Shown here: positions 58,297 through 60,418 of the stretch, in pieces | Layout of the letters: every line of letters begins with the position of its first letter | Numbering within the stretch: position 1 is the stretch's first letter | Source of the DNA: Muscardinus avellanarius | Taxonomy: Eukaryota > Chordata > Mammalia > Rodentia > Gliridae | Direction: 5' to 3' | DNA length: 64,000 nucleotides | Assembly (NCBI GenBank): GCA_963383645.1 | Contig: OY726557.1 | Location: 130,785,251-130,849,250, forward strand | Made by a program: the position numbers and the translations under genes | Notes under the pieces: generated by a model | Seen by the model: only the letters and a program-made list of their open reading frames with translations | Database searches by the model: none | Told to the model about the DNA's origin: nothing

Positions 58297-58774
58297 CAAA
58301 ATAGGGCAGGGGGTGTAGCTCGGAGGTTGAATGCCCCTGAGTTCCATCCCCACACACCCCCCCCCCCAAAAAAAAGAAACAGGATTTCACTGAGTTGCAA
58401 AGTGAGCACTAAGTAGCTGAGGCTGTCCTTGAACTGTGATCCTCCTGTCTCAGCCTCCCAATCCCTGGGATTACAAGCCTGTGCCACCACACCCAGCTCT
58501 TTACTCTTTTTCTGTGTTCTTATCACCAGCTTGCTTTTGGTTTCTCCAGTGGAAACAAGATGCTGGGTCGCTTTGTTCCTAGAATATTGTGCAGCAAACA
58601 GCTTAGTCTTCTGGTGCCTGTGCAGGCCTCTTCCAGCGCACTTCCAATAACCTGTAATCATTGTTCTTCCAGGTTGACCCAATGCTCACCCCAGAAGAGC
58701 GTCACCTGAACAAGATGCAAAACCATGGTTATGAGAACCCAACCTACAAGTACCTGGAGCAGATGCAGATTTAA
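22252..58774 (+). CDS. APLP2: APLP2, exons 2-18 (spliced CDS; exon 1 outside window)
   Basis: Amyloid precursor-like protein 2 is a type I membrane protein of the APP family, acting in cell adhesion, trafficking and synapse function. Seventeen exons join in frame: 22252-22425, 23288-23414, 29730-29842, 32847-33043, 33458-33672, 34856-35023, 38169-38299, 39676-39750, 40285-40443, 41395-41523, 44746-44845, 48260-48412, 50129-50164, 54002-54087, 54969-55043, 55373-55528 and 58673-58774. They total 2196 bases, or 731 residues plus stop. With about 35 residues from exon 1 (human value), the full form would be about 766 residues, against 763 in human. Domain order is E1, acidic region, Kunitz, E2, membrane helix and NPTY tail. 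There is no amyloid-beta-like segment, and the juxtamembrane and E2 sequences are APLP2-type, not APP or APLP1. Residue numbers below assume a 35-residue exon 1. Confidence 0.97.
22426..23287 (+). other. APLP2: APLP2 intron 2
   Basis: 862 bases. The only repeat I see is a short antisense dID piece at 22971-23022 (GGTCTGGAGATGGAACCC after a T/G run). This is the most repeat-poor intron of its size here. Confidence 0.7.
23288..23414 (+). CDS. APLP2: APLP2 exon 3: growth-factor-like domain, second part
   Basis: 127 bases, phase 0 in and phase 1 out (one base of the next Val codon), about residues 94-135. It starts [10 protein letters not shown] and runs through the family motif [12 protein letters not shown] to PFKCL. 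The basic stretch between these cysteines corresponds to the heparin-binding loop of E1 in APP. The methionine at the exon start is internal, not an initiator, because exon 2 reads into it in frame. The donor is CTTG|GTGAGT. Confidence 0.96.
23649..23823 (+). mobile_element. B1-dID SINE
   Basis: Sense dimer in intron 3, GCAGCCAGATGTGGCAGC to AGTCCCAATAC plus A-run. Confidence 0.85.
23824..24721 (+). other. Intron 3, single-copy stretch
   Basis: About 900 bases without a recognised repeat. The 91-codon open frame at 24000-24275 has no domain or homologue that I know. Confidence 0.5.
24722..24914 (+). mobile_element. B1-dID SINE
   Basis: Sense, lacking the first bases of B1 (starts ATGGTGGTACCACAC), ending CCCCAGTACCAC. 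Confidence 0.82.
24980..25261 (-). mobile_element. B1-dID SINE with an ID remnant upstream
   Basis: ID-like piece 24980-25026 (AAGCACTGAGCTGTGCCTCC), then an antisense dimer 25050-25261 (GTAGGGATTGAACCCAGAGG to CACACCCAGGCT). Confidence 0.78.
25413..25592 (-). mobile_element. B1-dID SINE, short dID
   Basis: Antisense; dID reduced to CTTAGAGGCAGTCTATCTC onward; B1 complete to ATGCTTGGCT. Confidence 0.8.
25601..25895 (-). mobile_element. B1-dID SINE with deletion, then a second B1
   Basis: First antisense dimer, 25601-25760, lacks about 70 bases of B1 (TAAGTATCTGAAAGCGCAGG junction). A further antisense B1 follows at 25762-25895. Confidence 0.78.
26390..26780 (+). repeat. Possible MIR split by a SINE
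   Basis: GTGAATTTAGGTACAGAAG and AAAATTGCCTAAGATTAC resemble the MIR 3' half. GGCATTGAAGCC after the SINE continues it. Very diverged. Confidence 0.45.
26515..26724 (+). mobile_element. B1-dID SINE, subfamily A
   Basis: Sense, full length; perfect 15-base target duplication AAAAATGCTGGCATT at 26500-26514 and 26725-26739. Confidence 0.94.
26943..27201 (-). mobile_element. B1-dID SINE with (TG)n tail, diverged
   Basis: Antisense; (TG)n 26946-26973, GGCTTGGGATTGAATACCC, ending CCACACCTGGCC. Confidence 0.8.
27386..27594 (+). mobile_element. B1-dID SINE, subfamily C
   Basis: Sense, with TTTCCAGGAACCCCAGTACC and a decayed joint GTCAGCTGTGCTGGCTTA. Perfect 15-base target duplication GAAACCCAACTTGCT at 27371-27385 and 27595-27609. 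Confidence 0.94.
27679..28057 (-). mobile_element. Two abutting antisense B1-dID SINEs
   Basis: A subfamily-B copy 27679-27862 stops at AATGCTGGGAT, missing its last 35 bases, and a second antisense dimer (27863-28057, TAGTGGGGATTGAACCC onward) begins with its T-tail right there. Confidence 0.82.
28058..28593 (+). other. Intron 3, single-copy stretch
   Basis: Mostly A/T-rich, with a short TA-rich run near 28350-28400. No gene seen. Confidence 0.5.
28594..28773 (+). mobile_element. B1-dID SINE
   Basis: Sense, GACATGGTGGCTCACGCC to AGTCTCTAGTATTCCCC. Confidence 0.83.
28800..29400 (+). repeat. Ancient L1 3'-UTR fragment split by a SINE
   Basis: CATTTGAAAGTAAGTTGGGA, TCTTCTAACAACAGGAACG and TTCTCCTGTGTAATAAAAG, then after the SINE AAGGATCACACATTATATT and AATGACAGTGGCATTTTTA: the order of an old L1M 3' end. 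The SINE is at 29107-29293. Confidence 0.65.
29107..29293 (-). mobile_element. B1-dID SINE
   Basis: Antisense, GGTGCTGGGTATTGAACCC to CACACCTGGCTC, inside the L1 remnant. Confidence 0.83.
29401..29729 (+). other. Intron 3, unique sequence before exon 4
   Basis: 329 bases with no recognised repeat; ends in the pyrimidine tract and acceptor of exon 4. Confidence 0.6.
29730..29842 (+). CDS. APLP2: APLP2 exon 4: start of the copper-binding-like domain
   Basis: 113 bases, phase 1 in and phase 0 out, about residues 136-173, [16 protein letters not shown] onward. It carries the H-Q-H-W-H cluster that aligns with the metal ligands His147, His149 and His151 of APP, so copper coordination is plausible. 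The acceptor is TTTTTCAG|T and the donor GAG|GTAAGA. A subfamily-B SINE begins about 140 bases downstream in the intron. Confidence 0.96.
29980..30206 (+). mobile_element. B1-dID SINE, subfamily B, (CA)n tail
   Basis: Sense dimer in intron 4, GCCAGTCGTGGTGGTGC to ACCCCAAATACC, tail (CA)n 30183-30206. Confidence 0.88.
30221..30412 (+). mobile_element. B1-dID SINE
   Basis: Sense dimer, GTAGCCAGGCATTGAGG to GGGTTCAATCCATC and A/C-rich tail. Confidence 0.86.
30499..30660 (+). mobile_element. ID fragment and ID monomer
   Basis: A piece at 30499-30541, then a monomer at 30586-30660 with TTTAGCTCAGTAATAAAAT, TTACCTAGCATATGTGAAG (anticodon-arm region) and GGGTTTAATTTCTAGC. Confidence 0.68.
30661..31053 (+). 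other. Intron 4, single-copy stretch
   Basis: Nothing recognised in about 390 bases. Confidence 0.5.
31066..31291 (+). mobile_element. B1-dID SINE, subfamily A, (AAT)n tail
   Basis: Sense; perfect 12-base target duplication AATAATATTTTA at 31054-31065 and 31292-31303. Confidence 0.92.
31305..31502 (-). mobile_element. Older ID-B1 dimer with full-length ID half
   Basis: Antisense; ID half keeps TTTCACATATTCTAGGTAG (anticodon-arm region), then TACCACTGAACTGTTCG and a complete B1. Confidence 0.78.
31569..31787 (+). mobile_element. B1-dID SINE, subfamily B
   Basis: Sense dimer, GCTGGGTGTGGTGGCGC to CCCCAGTACCGC. Confidence 0.88.
31858..32280 (-). mobile_element. B1-dID SINE split by a nested copy
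   Basis: Antisense outer: dID 31858-31921 (GGTATAAAGGACTGAACC) and B1 32162-32280. The interruption is a subfamily-A copy at 31925-32161. Confidence 0.8.
31925..32161 (-). mobile_element. Nested B1-dID SINE, subfamily A
   Basis: Antisense with (TTTG)n tail, GTGGTACTAGGAGTGGGACC to CACATCCAGCT. Confidence 0.85.
32289..32477 (-). mobile_element. B1-dID SINE
   Basis: Antisense dimer, GGGGGTACTGAGGATTGAAC to CACACCTGACTC. Confidence 0.85.
32492..32708 (-). mobile_element. B1-dID SINE, subfamily A
   Basis: Antisense; perfect 14-base target duplication GGCTCAGTATTTTT at 32478-32491 and 32709-32722. Ends 138 bases before exon 5. Confidence 0.94.
32847..33043 (+). CDS. APLP2: APLP2 exon 5: end of E1 and start of the acidic region
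   Basis: 197 bases, phase 0 in and phase 2 out, about residues 174-238. The first half, [19 protein letters not shown] to YVCCPQT, closes the copper-binding-like domain and keeps the Tyr matching APP Tyr168. The second half is a glutamate run of nine with more acidic residues, encoded by GAA/GAG-rich DNA that could slip in replication. The donor AG|GTATTG is weaker than those of neighbouring exons. A subfamily-A SINE ends 138 bases upstream. Confidence 0.95.
33458..33672 (+). CDS. APLP2: APLP2 exon 6: acidic region
   Basis: 215 bases, phase 2 in and phase 1 out, about residues 239-310. It begins [20 protein letters not shown] and ends [10 protein letters not shown]. It is a long Glu/Asp-rich linker between E1 and the Kunitz module or E2, with a tyrosine cluster [15 protein letters not shown] typical of APLP2. 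The donor is AAAG|GTAATC. Because it ends in phase 1 it can splice to exon 7 (giving Ala) or directly to exon 8 (giving Val). A SINE lies only 64 bases downstream. Confidence 0.96.
33737..33969 (+). mobile_element. B1-dID SINE, subfamily A, next to exon 6
   Basis: Sense; target duplication AGAATTTGTATT at 33725-33736 and 33970-33981. Starts 64 bases after exon 6, in the intron before the Kunitz exon. Confidence 0.93.
33982..34855 (+). other. APLP2: Intron 6, unique sequence before the Kunitz exon
   Basis: About 870 bases without a recognised repeat. GC content and CpG rise in the last 130 bases before exon 7, and GAAGCACTT/GAAGCACTG is directly repeated at 34802-34819. Confidence 0.6.
34856..35023 (+). 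CDS. APLP2: APLP2 exon 7: Kunitz protease-inhibitor domain (alternative exon)
   Basis: 168 bases, 56 codons, phase 1 at both ends, so it is a cassette exon. It encodes a complete Kunitz fold with six cysteines spaced C-8-C-15-C-7-C-12-C-3-C. The reactive loop reads GPCRAVIS, so P1 is Arg, predicting inhibition of trypsin-like proteases. The [10 protein letters not shown] core is intact. From memory, the loop following P1 (VISRW) resembles APP more than human APLP2. The length equals the Kunitz exon of APP. Local base composition is more GC-rich than the flanking introns. Confidence 0.96.
35024..36179 (+). other. APLP2: Intron 7, unique sequence
   Basis: Over 1.1 kb with no recognised repeat right after the Kunitz exon. 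The open frame running on from exon 7 (to 35388) is read-through, not a domain. Confidence 0.6.
36180..36365 (+). mobile_element. B1-dID SINE
   Basis: Sense dimer in intron 7, GGCTGTGTGTGGTCATTC to CGTAGTACC; its single copy in a 3.1-kb intron. Confidence 0.85.
36366..38168 (+). other. APLP2: Intron 7, unique sequence
   Basis: 1.8 kb with no recognised repeat, ending in the acceptor of exon 8. Confidence 0.55.
38169..38299 (+). CDS. APLP2: APLP2 exon 8: start of the E2 domain
   Basis: 131 bases, phase 1 in and phase 0 out, about residues 367-410. [20 protein letters not shown] leads into the first E2 helix, [18 protein letters not shown]. Its first codon is Ile when joined to exon 7 and Val when joined to exon 6. 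The acceptor is TTTCAG|TTCC and the donor AGG|GTGAAC. APP has a RERMS growth motif near this point; the equivalent here is HRNRMD. Confidence 0.96.
38785..39003 (+). mobile_element. B1-dID SINE, subfamily B
   Basis: Sense, full length, in intron 8; perfect 15-base target duplication TATTCTAAAGTGTTA at 38770-38784 and 39004-39018. Confidence 0.94.
39195..39500 (+). repeat. MIR split by a SINE
   Basis: GCAGGAACTAAGGCACAGAG before and TTTAAATAACTTGCCTGAGG after the insertion join into the MIR 3' half. Confidence 0.72.
39224..39436 (-). mobile_element. B1-dID SINE inside a MIR
   Basis: Antisense; perfect 14-base target duplication GCACAGAGACTTTT at 39210-39223 and 39437-39450. Confidence 0.92.
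39676..39750 (+). CDS. APLP2: APLP2 exon 9: E2 domain
   Basis: 75 bases, 25 codons, phase 0 at both ends, about residues 411-435: [20 protein letters not shown] and then QTLIQ. It is a charged amphipathic helix of E2. The acceptor is TATAG|GTAAAA, so the exon itself starts with GTAAAA, which resembles a donor. The frame fixes the border at 39676. The donor is CAG|GTAAGA. Confidence 0.95.
40285..40443 (+). CDS. APLP2: APLP2 exon 10: E2 domain, heparin-binding helices
   Basis: 159 bases, 53 codons, phase 0 at both ends, about residues 436-488. It begins [20 protein letters not shown] and ends QSDPPR. The segment with [13 protein letters not shown] is a signature of the E2 core, where basic and histidine residues bind heparin and metal in family members. 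The donor is CGG|GTGAGT. The exon is clearly more GC-rich than its introns. Confidence 0.96.
40444..40767 (+). other. Intron 10, unique sequence
   Basis: 324 bases after exon 10 with nothing recognised. Confidence 0.5.
40768..40944 (-). mobile_element. B1-dID SINE, diverged
   Basis: Antisense in intron 10, TTGTACTGGGAATTGAACTC to GGCACGCGTCACTTC. Confidence 0.8.
40945..41394 (+). other. Intron 10, unique sequence before exon 11
   Basis: 450 bases without a recognised repeat. Confidence 0.5.
41395..41523 (+). CDS. APLP2: APLP2 exon 11: E2 domain
   Basis: 129 bases, 43 codons, phase 0 at both ends, about residues 489-531: [19 protein letters not shown], then [19 protein letters not shown]. 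These are conserved E2 helices. The basic [11 protein letters not shown] stretch and the histidines of HTIRHYQH correspond to the heparin- and metal-binding face described for APP-family E2. The acceptor is TTGTAG|CCTC and the donor CAG|GTATCT. Confidence 0.96.
41727..41938 (-). mobile_element. B1-dID SINE
   Basis: Antisense in intron 11, CCCTGGGGATTGAACCCAGG to CATCTGCCCGGTAGCT. Confidence 0.84.
42027..42101 (+). mobile_element. ID SINE monomer
   Basis: GGCTGTGGCTCAGTGGTAAA, a shortened anticodon-arm region, then GAGTTCCATTTCTAGTAC and A-tail. Confidence 0.7.
42190..42310 (-). mobile_element. B1-dID SINE, truncated B1
   Basis: Antisense; complete dID (CATACTGGAGATTGGGCCC) but B1 stops after CACTAAGTTGCTAGG. 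The missing part is the B1 5' end, the usual kind of truncation. Confidence 0.82.
42311..42813 (+). other. Intron 11, unique sequence
   Basis: 500 bases, T-run at the right end, nothing else recognised. Confidence 0.5.
42814..43040 (+). mobile_element. B1-dID SINE, subfamily B
   Basis: Sense; AGGGCATGGTGGCGCATGC to CGCAGCCCTGCC and A21. The T-run before and A-run after make a near-inverted frame around it. Confidence 0.88.
43041..44745 (+). other. APLP2: Intron 11, 1.7 kb almost repeat-free
   Basis: The only SINE trace is a 30-base B1 start at 44268-44299 (CCAAGCATGGTGGCGCACGC), with nothing after it. Confidence 0.6.
44746..44845 (+). CDS. APLP2: APLP2 exon 12: E2 domain, N-glycosylation site
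   Basis: 100 bases, phase 0 in and phase 1 out, about residues 532-564: [20 protein letters not shown], then [13 protein letters not shown]. It contains one N-glycosylation sequon, NQS. The acceptor is CCAG|GTGA; the next GTG would also allow translation, but the frame and family alignment fix the border. The donor is ATTG|GTGAGT. Confidence 0.96.
44846..45500 (+). other. Intron 12, unique sequence
   Basis: About 650 bases, no recognised repeat. Confidence 0.5.
45540..46090 (+). repeat. Old interspersed repeat, class unassigned
   Basis: TTTAGATTTTATTCTAGGA, ATGGGAAGCTGTCAGGGAT, GACAATCTAGGAGCGAGG and GGTTTTGGAGTTAACAATA recall a dispersed mammalian repeat I have seen often but cannot name with confidence. 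Confidence 0.45.
46107..46311 (+). mobile_element. B1-dID SINE, subfamily B, 5' truncated
   Basis: Sense; begins inside B1 at TTCGGGAGGCTGAGACC, with a long A-run in the linker. CTTGAGATCA at 46097-46106 and 46312-46321 is the target duplication. Confidence 0.88.
46322..46536 (+). mobile_element. B1-dID SINE, second insertion at the same site
   Basis: Sense dimer; TTGAGATCAG repeats again at 46537-46546, so the target word is present three times around two adjacent SINEs. Confidence 0.87.
46693..46929 (-). mobile_element. B1-dID SINE, subfamily C, near-pristine
   Basis: Antisense with (TTTA)n tail 46695-46745, GGTTCCTGGAAGCCC and the intact joint AGCCAGCGCGCGCGGCTGGC at 46838-46857. Very like the copy at 7791-7990. 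Confidence 0.94.
47000..47212 (+). mobile_element. B1-dID SINE, subfamily B
   Basis: Sense; perfect target duplication AACTGCAGAAG at 46989-46999 and 47213-47223. Confidence 0.93.
47310..47526 (+). mobile_element. B1-dID SINE with (CA)n tail
   Basis: Sense; 5' end and B1 shortened, dID to CCCCAGTAACAC, tail (CA)n 47480-47526. Confidence 0.83.
47680..47877 (+). mobile_element. Nested B1-dID SINE, subfamily B
   Basis: Sense, between perfect 16-base copies of AAATAAAGAATAAAAA (47664-47679, 47878-47893), which is the linker sequence of the outer SINE. Confidence 0.92.
47953..48007 (+). repeat. (CA)n microsatellite
   Basis: Starts CACGCGCACGCA and becomes pure CA; tail of the SINE in intron 12, 250 bases before exon 13. 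Confidence 0.95.
48260..48412 (+). CDS. APLP2: APLP2 exon 13: end of E2 and linker
   Basis: 153 bases, phase 1 at both ends, about residues 565-615. [20 protein letters not shown] closes the last E2 helix. A Ser/Glu- and Pro/Phe/His-rich linker follows ([18 protein letters not shown]). The final ENE joins to GSG when exon 14 is skipped, which makes the chondroitin sulphate attachment sequence ENEGSG. The acceptor is TTTCAG|ATGA and the donor GAAG|GTGTGT. Confidence 0.96.
48413..48879 (+). other. Intron 13, with a MIR trace
   Basis: MIR-like order at 48560-48660: TGTGGGCCCTGTGCTGGGTC, then CACTATGAAGTCAGGAATAT and CCTGTTTGACAGATGAAT. The rest is unique. Confidence 0.6.
48892..49116 (+). mobile_element. 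B1-dID SINE, subfamily B
   Basis: Sense; perfect 12-base target duplication AAGTATCTCTAA at 48880-48891 and 49117-49128. Confidence 0.93.
49235..49445 (+). repeat. MIR
   Basis: TGATTATATGCCAGCTTTAG, TTAAGCACTTGGC, CTCTAAGGTAGGTACTCTTG and GGATTAGAACCCTACCTG follow the MIR order almost end to end. Confidence 0.8.
49446..50128 (+). other. Intron 13, unique sequence before exon 14
   Basis: About 680 bases. The last 60 are a T-rich polypyrimidine tract leading into the 36-base exon. Confidence 0.6.
50129..50164 (+). CDS. APLP2: APLP2 exon 14: 12-residue alternative exon
   Basis: Exactly 36 bases, phase 1 at both ends, encoding [12 protein letters not shown] (about residues 616-627). It is the cassette that separates the 763- and 751-residue human forms. 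Inclusion places these residues directly before the serine in GSG and is known to block chondroitin sulphate addition. The upstream pyrimidine tract is long and strong, ending CTGCTAG, but the donor AAAG|GTTGGT departs from consensus at +3. That fits optional use. Confidence 0.95.
50165..50754 (+). other. Intron 14, SINE-free sequence after exon 14
   Basis: 590 bases, no recognised repeat. Pyrimidine-rich around 50550-50600. The open frame continuing from exon 14 (to 50295) ends without a splice donor I would trust. Confidence 0.5.
50755..50960 (+). repeat. MIR
   Basis: GAAGCCGTGTGCTGAATTAC, TTTAATGCTCTGAACCATCC and GACTTGCTCCAAGTCTGAGC, ending in AGTCTCTGTCCTCAGAGCCC: MIR order, diverged. 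Confidence 0.7.
50961..51499 (+). other. Intron 14, unique sequence
   Basis: 540 bases, nothing recognised. Confidence 0.5.
51511..51754 (-). mobile_element. B1-dID SINE, subfamily A, with (TG)24 tail
   Basis: Antisense; the (TG)n lies inside the target duplication GGAACTTAATC (51500-51510, 51755-51765), showing it grew from the SINE's own tail. Confidence 0.94.
51987..52153 (+). mobile_element. B1-dID SINE
   Basis: Sense; lacks the first B1 bases and the dID box A region. Confidence 0.78.
52289..52599 (+). mobile_element. Two sense B1-dID SINEs in tandem
   Basis: A full dimer 52289-52465, then a 5'-truncated subfamily-A copy 52467-52599 starting at CTTAGTGAGGCTCTCAGC. Confidence 0.84.
52767..52970 (+). 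mobile_element. B1-dID SINE, subfamily B
   Basis: Sense dimer, AAGCCGGGCGTGGTGGCAC to CCCAATACTGC. Confidence 0.89.
53028..53110 (+). mobile_element. ID SINE monomer
   Basis: GGGCTGGGATATAATAGCCC, TTTGTCTAGCATGTTTGAGG (anticodon-arm region) and GGTTCAAATCCCCAGTACC with A-tail. The best preserved free ID here. Confidence 0.8.
53111..54001 (+). other. Intron 14, unique sequence before exon 15
   Basis: 890 bases with no recognised repeat. Open frames on both strands near 53440-53770 are chance or low-complexity. Confidence 0.5.
54002..54087 (+). CDS. APLP2: APLP2 exon 15: glycosaminoglycan-site exon
   Basis: 86 bases, phase 1 in and phase 0 out, about residues 628-656. It starts [20 protein letters not shown] and ends DENM. 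The serine in GSG is the known chondroitin sulphate acceptor in forms without exon 14. The acceptor is CTACACAG|GATC, with the split Gly codon fixing the border. The donor is ATG|GTGAGC. Confidence 0.95.
54088..54468 (+). other. Intron 15, unique sequence
   Basis: 380 bases, nothing recognised. Confidence 0.5.
54477..54720 (-). mobile_element. B1-dID SINE, subfamily A, (TTTA)n tail
   Basis: Antisense in intron 15; tail 54478-54521; target duplication TCTGGGTT at 54469-54476 and 54721-54728. Confidence 0.92.
54969..55043 (+). CDS. APLP2: APLP2 exon 16: extracellular juxtamembrane stalk
   Basis: 75 bases, 25 codons, phase 0 at both ends, about residues 657-681: [20 protein letters not shown] and then LEEEP. 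In APP the matching region holds the start of amyloid-beta; here there is no such sequence, which separates APLP2 from APP. Ectodomain shedding is expected between here and the membrane. The acceptor is TTACAG|GTCA and the donor CCG|GTATGT. Confidence 0.95.
55044..55372 (+). other. APLP2: APLP2 intron 16
   Basis: 329 bases, no recognised repeat; ends in the acceptor of exon 17. Confidence 0.7.
55373..55528 (+). CDS. APLP2: APLP2 exon 17: transmembrane segment
   Basis: 156 bases, 52 codons, phase 0 at both ends, about residues 682-733. After [15 protein letters not shown] comes a hydrophobic helix of about 23 residues, starting [16 protein letters not shown] (about 697-719), stopped by the basic RKRQ. 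Gamma-secretase cleaves family members within this helix. The YGTI just inside the membrane resembles the YTSI sorting signal of APP. The donor is GAG|GTGAGG. Confidence 0.97.
55826..55976 (+). mobile_element. B1-dID SINE, 5' truncated
   Basis: Sense; starts inside B1 at GGCACGAGGATCACAGG and ends TCAATCCCCAGGGC. Confidence 0.8.
55983..56226 (+). mobile_element. B1-dID SINE with inverted 5' segment
   Basis: Sense. After GGGGGTCGGGCATGG the next bases form its exact reverse complement CCATGCCCGACCCCC (55984-55998 and 56007-56021), then GGGATTACA/TGTAATCCC (56024-56032, 56039-56047). The rest is a normal subfamily-A dimer. Confidence 0.85.
56229..56443 (-). mobile_element. B1-dID SINE, subfamily B
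   Basis: Antisense, AGTACTGGGGATGAAACCC to CATACCCAGCTA. Confidence 0.88.
56479..56889 (+). mobile_element. Trimeric SINE, B1-dID-dID, with internal microsatellites
   Basis: Sense. B1 and dID to 56712, (GGAA)n 56713-56763, a second dID 56796-56855, then (TAGA)n. AAAAATGAAGAACT before and AAAAATGAAGGACT after (56465-56478, 56890-56903) enclose all of it. The B1 has an extra tandem piece (CTTAGTGAAGCCCTC, then CTTAGTGAGGCCCTC). Confidence 0.85.
56713..56763 (+). repeat. (GGAA)n microsatellite
   Basis: About 12 GGAA units then GA-rich sequence, between two dID units of one trimer. GGAA is also the core ETS-factor motif. Confidence 0.93.
56908..57112 (+). mobile_element. B1-dID SINE, subfamily B
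   Basis: Sense; perfect 12-base target duplication GAAGGACTTCCA at 56896-56907 and 57113-57124, overlapping the target of the trimer just upstream. Confidence 0.93.
57413..57488 (-). mobile_element. ID SINE monomer, antisense
   Basis: GGCACATGCTAGGCAAGCAT is the ID anticodon-arm region; flanked by GATGGAACCTAGG and GGTGCTACATCCCCGG. Confidence 0.78.
57727..57798 (+). repeat. (TTTC)n microsatellite
   Basis: About 17 perfect units, all-pyrimidine, at the tail of an antisense SINE in intron 17. Confidence 0.95.
57891..58375 (+). mobile_element. Middle SINE of the nest: trimeric B1-dID-dID
   Basis: Sense. B1 start 57891-57914 (GCTGGGTATGGTGGCACATG), continuing at 58063, first dID to 58250, (AAT)n 58263-58302, second dID 58303-58352, C-run. 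It interrupts an antisense SINE and is itself interrupted. Confidence 0.82.
57915..58062 (-). mobile_element. Innermost SINE, subfamily C, 5' truncated
   Basis: Antisense with T-tail, GGTTCTTGGAAGCCC and a decayed joint AAGTCAGCGAGGCTGGCT, stopping at CCGAAC. Bases 57915-58062 split the start of the sense B1. Confidence 0.85.
58673..58774 (+). CDS. APLP2: APLP2 exon 18: cytoplasmic tail and stop codon
   Basis: 102 bases: 33 codons plus TAA, about residues 734-766. The tail [20 protein letters not shown] ends [13 protein letters not shown]. The GYENPTY motif binds PTB-domain adaptors such as Fe65, X11/Mint and Dab1 and drives endocytosis. The Thr in MLTPEE matches APP Thr668, a phosphorylation site. 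The acceptor is TCTTCCAG|GTTG. This is the best conserved part of the family and settles the identification. Confidence 0.98.
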   Translation, partial: VDPMLTPEERHLNKMQNHGYENPTYKYLEQMQI

Positions 58775-59201
58775 GCTTCAGGAAGCGTGTGGCACATTGG
58801 GTGGAGGGGTGGTGCAGGTGGGCCAGAAGCCCAGCATCGGATGGAGCGCTGACCCCAGTTGCTGCCAGAGGGTCTCACCTTCCACCCTGACCTTTTGCAT
58901 CATTAAGACTATAAAGTACTACTGTAGAATTGCAATTTCCATTCTTTTAAATGGGTGAAAAATGTTAATATAACAATATATGATATATAAACCTTAAATG
59001 AAAAAGATCTATTACAGATATCTGGATGTAGTTTTCTTTTTTAAATTAATCAGAAGTCCCACTTGTATTGTCTCACACATGCTCTCTTGTAAATGGAAAT
59101 GTTGGTTCCAGTGATAGACTGTACGTGCAGGCTGTTCCAGTTATGATATACAAGTCAATTCTTAGGCTCATCCACTGTCCTAGTTTTTATTTAAAAAAAA
59201 T

Positions 59202-59207
59202 AATAAA
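59202..59207 (+). promoter_or_regulatory. APLP2: Proximal poly(A) signal AATAAA
   Basis: A canonical hexamer 428 bases after the stop, in an A-rich context and followed by a T-rich stretch. It would give a short 3' UTR of about 0.45 kb if used. Confidence 0.5.
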
Positions 59208-60067
59208 GTAAAAAAAGAAGGCAGTATTCCCTTTGTAAACTTTTAAAAAGTTGCTGAGAAACTGAGTGGAATAGGGCATTGTCCTTAACCACTGAAGCAC
59301 ATCCTGGTACCCTTACTAAATGGTTCTGAGGTTCCTGGAAGTCAAGCGCTTCCAGTGCTGGTGCCTCGGTGTCTGCGCGCCAGCTCCCCACCAGGGGTCA
59401 GTGCATTTTTGTTTACCCCCTCTGAGCAAGCATAATGGGGGTGTCCAAGGCTGCTCTTCCAAATCCAGTTCTTCCACAGCAACCAGCCTGTAGATTGTAC
59501 ACGACATCCTTTCACCATCTGTCAGTCACTTATTGTAGCTTTCTACTACTCACCCCCCTCTAAATATATCCAAATGTGCAGGCTCTCCCCCCTGGATGTC
59601 TCCCCAAGGCACTGACCTGCGGCCCTCCCTTGGTACCTCCACTTCTGCCCTTCCTCTGGCCCCAGCCTTGCTGTTCACTCAGACACCCACAGTAAGTCGG
59701 CGGCTGAGACCCAGGAGAGCATAGGGGGCCTGTTTTTGTGAAAGGAGAGGGTTCCAGGTTATACATGAAATAGAATCTATAGACACTGTGGAAAGCTTTG
59801 AAGATTTTTTTTTTTTTTTCCTTCACATGAGTCCTTGTAATGCTTGTATAGTTGATGTTAATACTCACAGACCCCCCCCCTCTTTAATTTGAAGGTTCTG
59901 GTAACCTGTAGTATATATATATATATATATTTTCTATTTTCCTGTGGCTTTTTTTTCCTTTTTCCTCTCTGACCTTATCCATGTCTCTTCCCTCTATGCA
60001 CAGATTAAACTTCACCTACAGACTCCTTAATATGATCTGTGGAGAATGTACAGAATTTAAACACATC

Positions 60068-60073
60068 AATAAA
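60068..60073 (+). promoter_or_regulatory. APLP2: Distal poly(A) signal AATAAA
   Basis: A canonical hexamer 1.3 kb after the stop, with a TGT-rich stretch 25-40 bases downstream. Its position fits the usual APLP2 mRNA 3' end, so it is the likely main site. Confidence 0.75.
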
Positions 60074-60230
60074 TATTTTAACTTCCACTGAGACTCTGTA
60101 TTTGATTGACACGGCACTGATCTGTGAGGATGGTCTTACCTCCTGCCTATGGAGATGGTGGGTTTCTGCTTCTGTGAAGGACAGCAGATTGGGGGCAGTG
60201 GCTAGAATAAGCCGACATGAACAGGTCTCA

Positions 60231-60418
60231 TGGGGGGGGGGGTGGAACCCAGGGCCATTCTACCTCCGACCTACACCCCCAGCCCTATTTTTTATTCTTT
60301 ATTTTGAAACAGGATCTCACTGAATTGCAAAGGGCCTCTAGCTATCCACGAACTGAGATCTTCCTGTCTTACCCTCCCAAATGCTGGGTTTACAAGCATG
60401 TACCACCATGCTCAGCTC
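60231..60418 (-). mobile_element. B1-dID SINE, subfamily B
   Basis: Antisense, the first repeat after APLP2; G12 run then GGTGGAACCCAGGGCC, ending CATGCTCAGCTC. Confidence 0.87.

Larger units (their letters stand above)
57728..58500 (-). mobile_element. Outer SINE of a second three-level nest
   Basis: Antisense, tail (TTTC)n 57728-57798, dID to about 57876, B1 58391-58500. GAACAGGGTTTCAC (57877-57890) and GAAACAGGATTTCAC (58376-58390) border the interruption. Confidence 0.82.
58775..60095 (+). other. APLP2: APLP2 3' untranslated region
   Basis: About 1.3 kb of non-coding sequence after the stop. It has no SINE, unlike almost every other kilobase nearby, and its length is close to that of the human 3' UTR. 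It contains an A/T-rich stretch around 58970-59000 and a short (AT)n at 59909-59931. The 3' end is inferred from the distal AATAAA at 60068; no transcript evidence is visible. Confidence 0.8.

Noticed and set aside
58176..58682. 168-codon antisense open frame
   Set aside because: It is made of SINE sequence, tandem repeat and the antisense of exon 18; no conserved protein.
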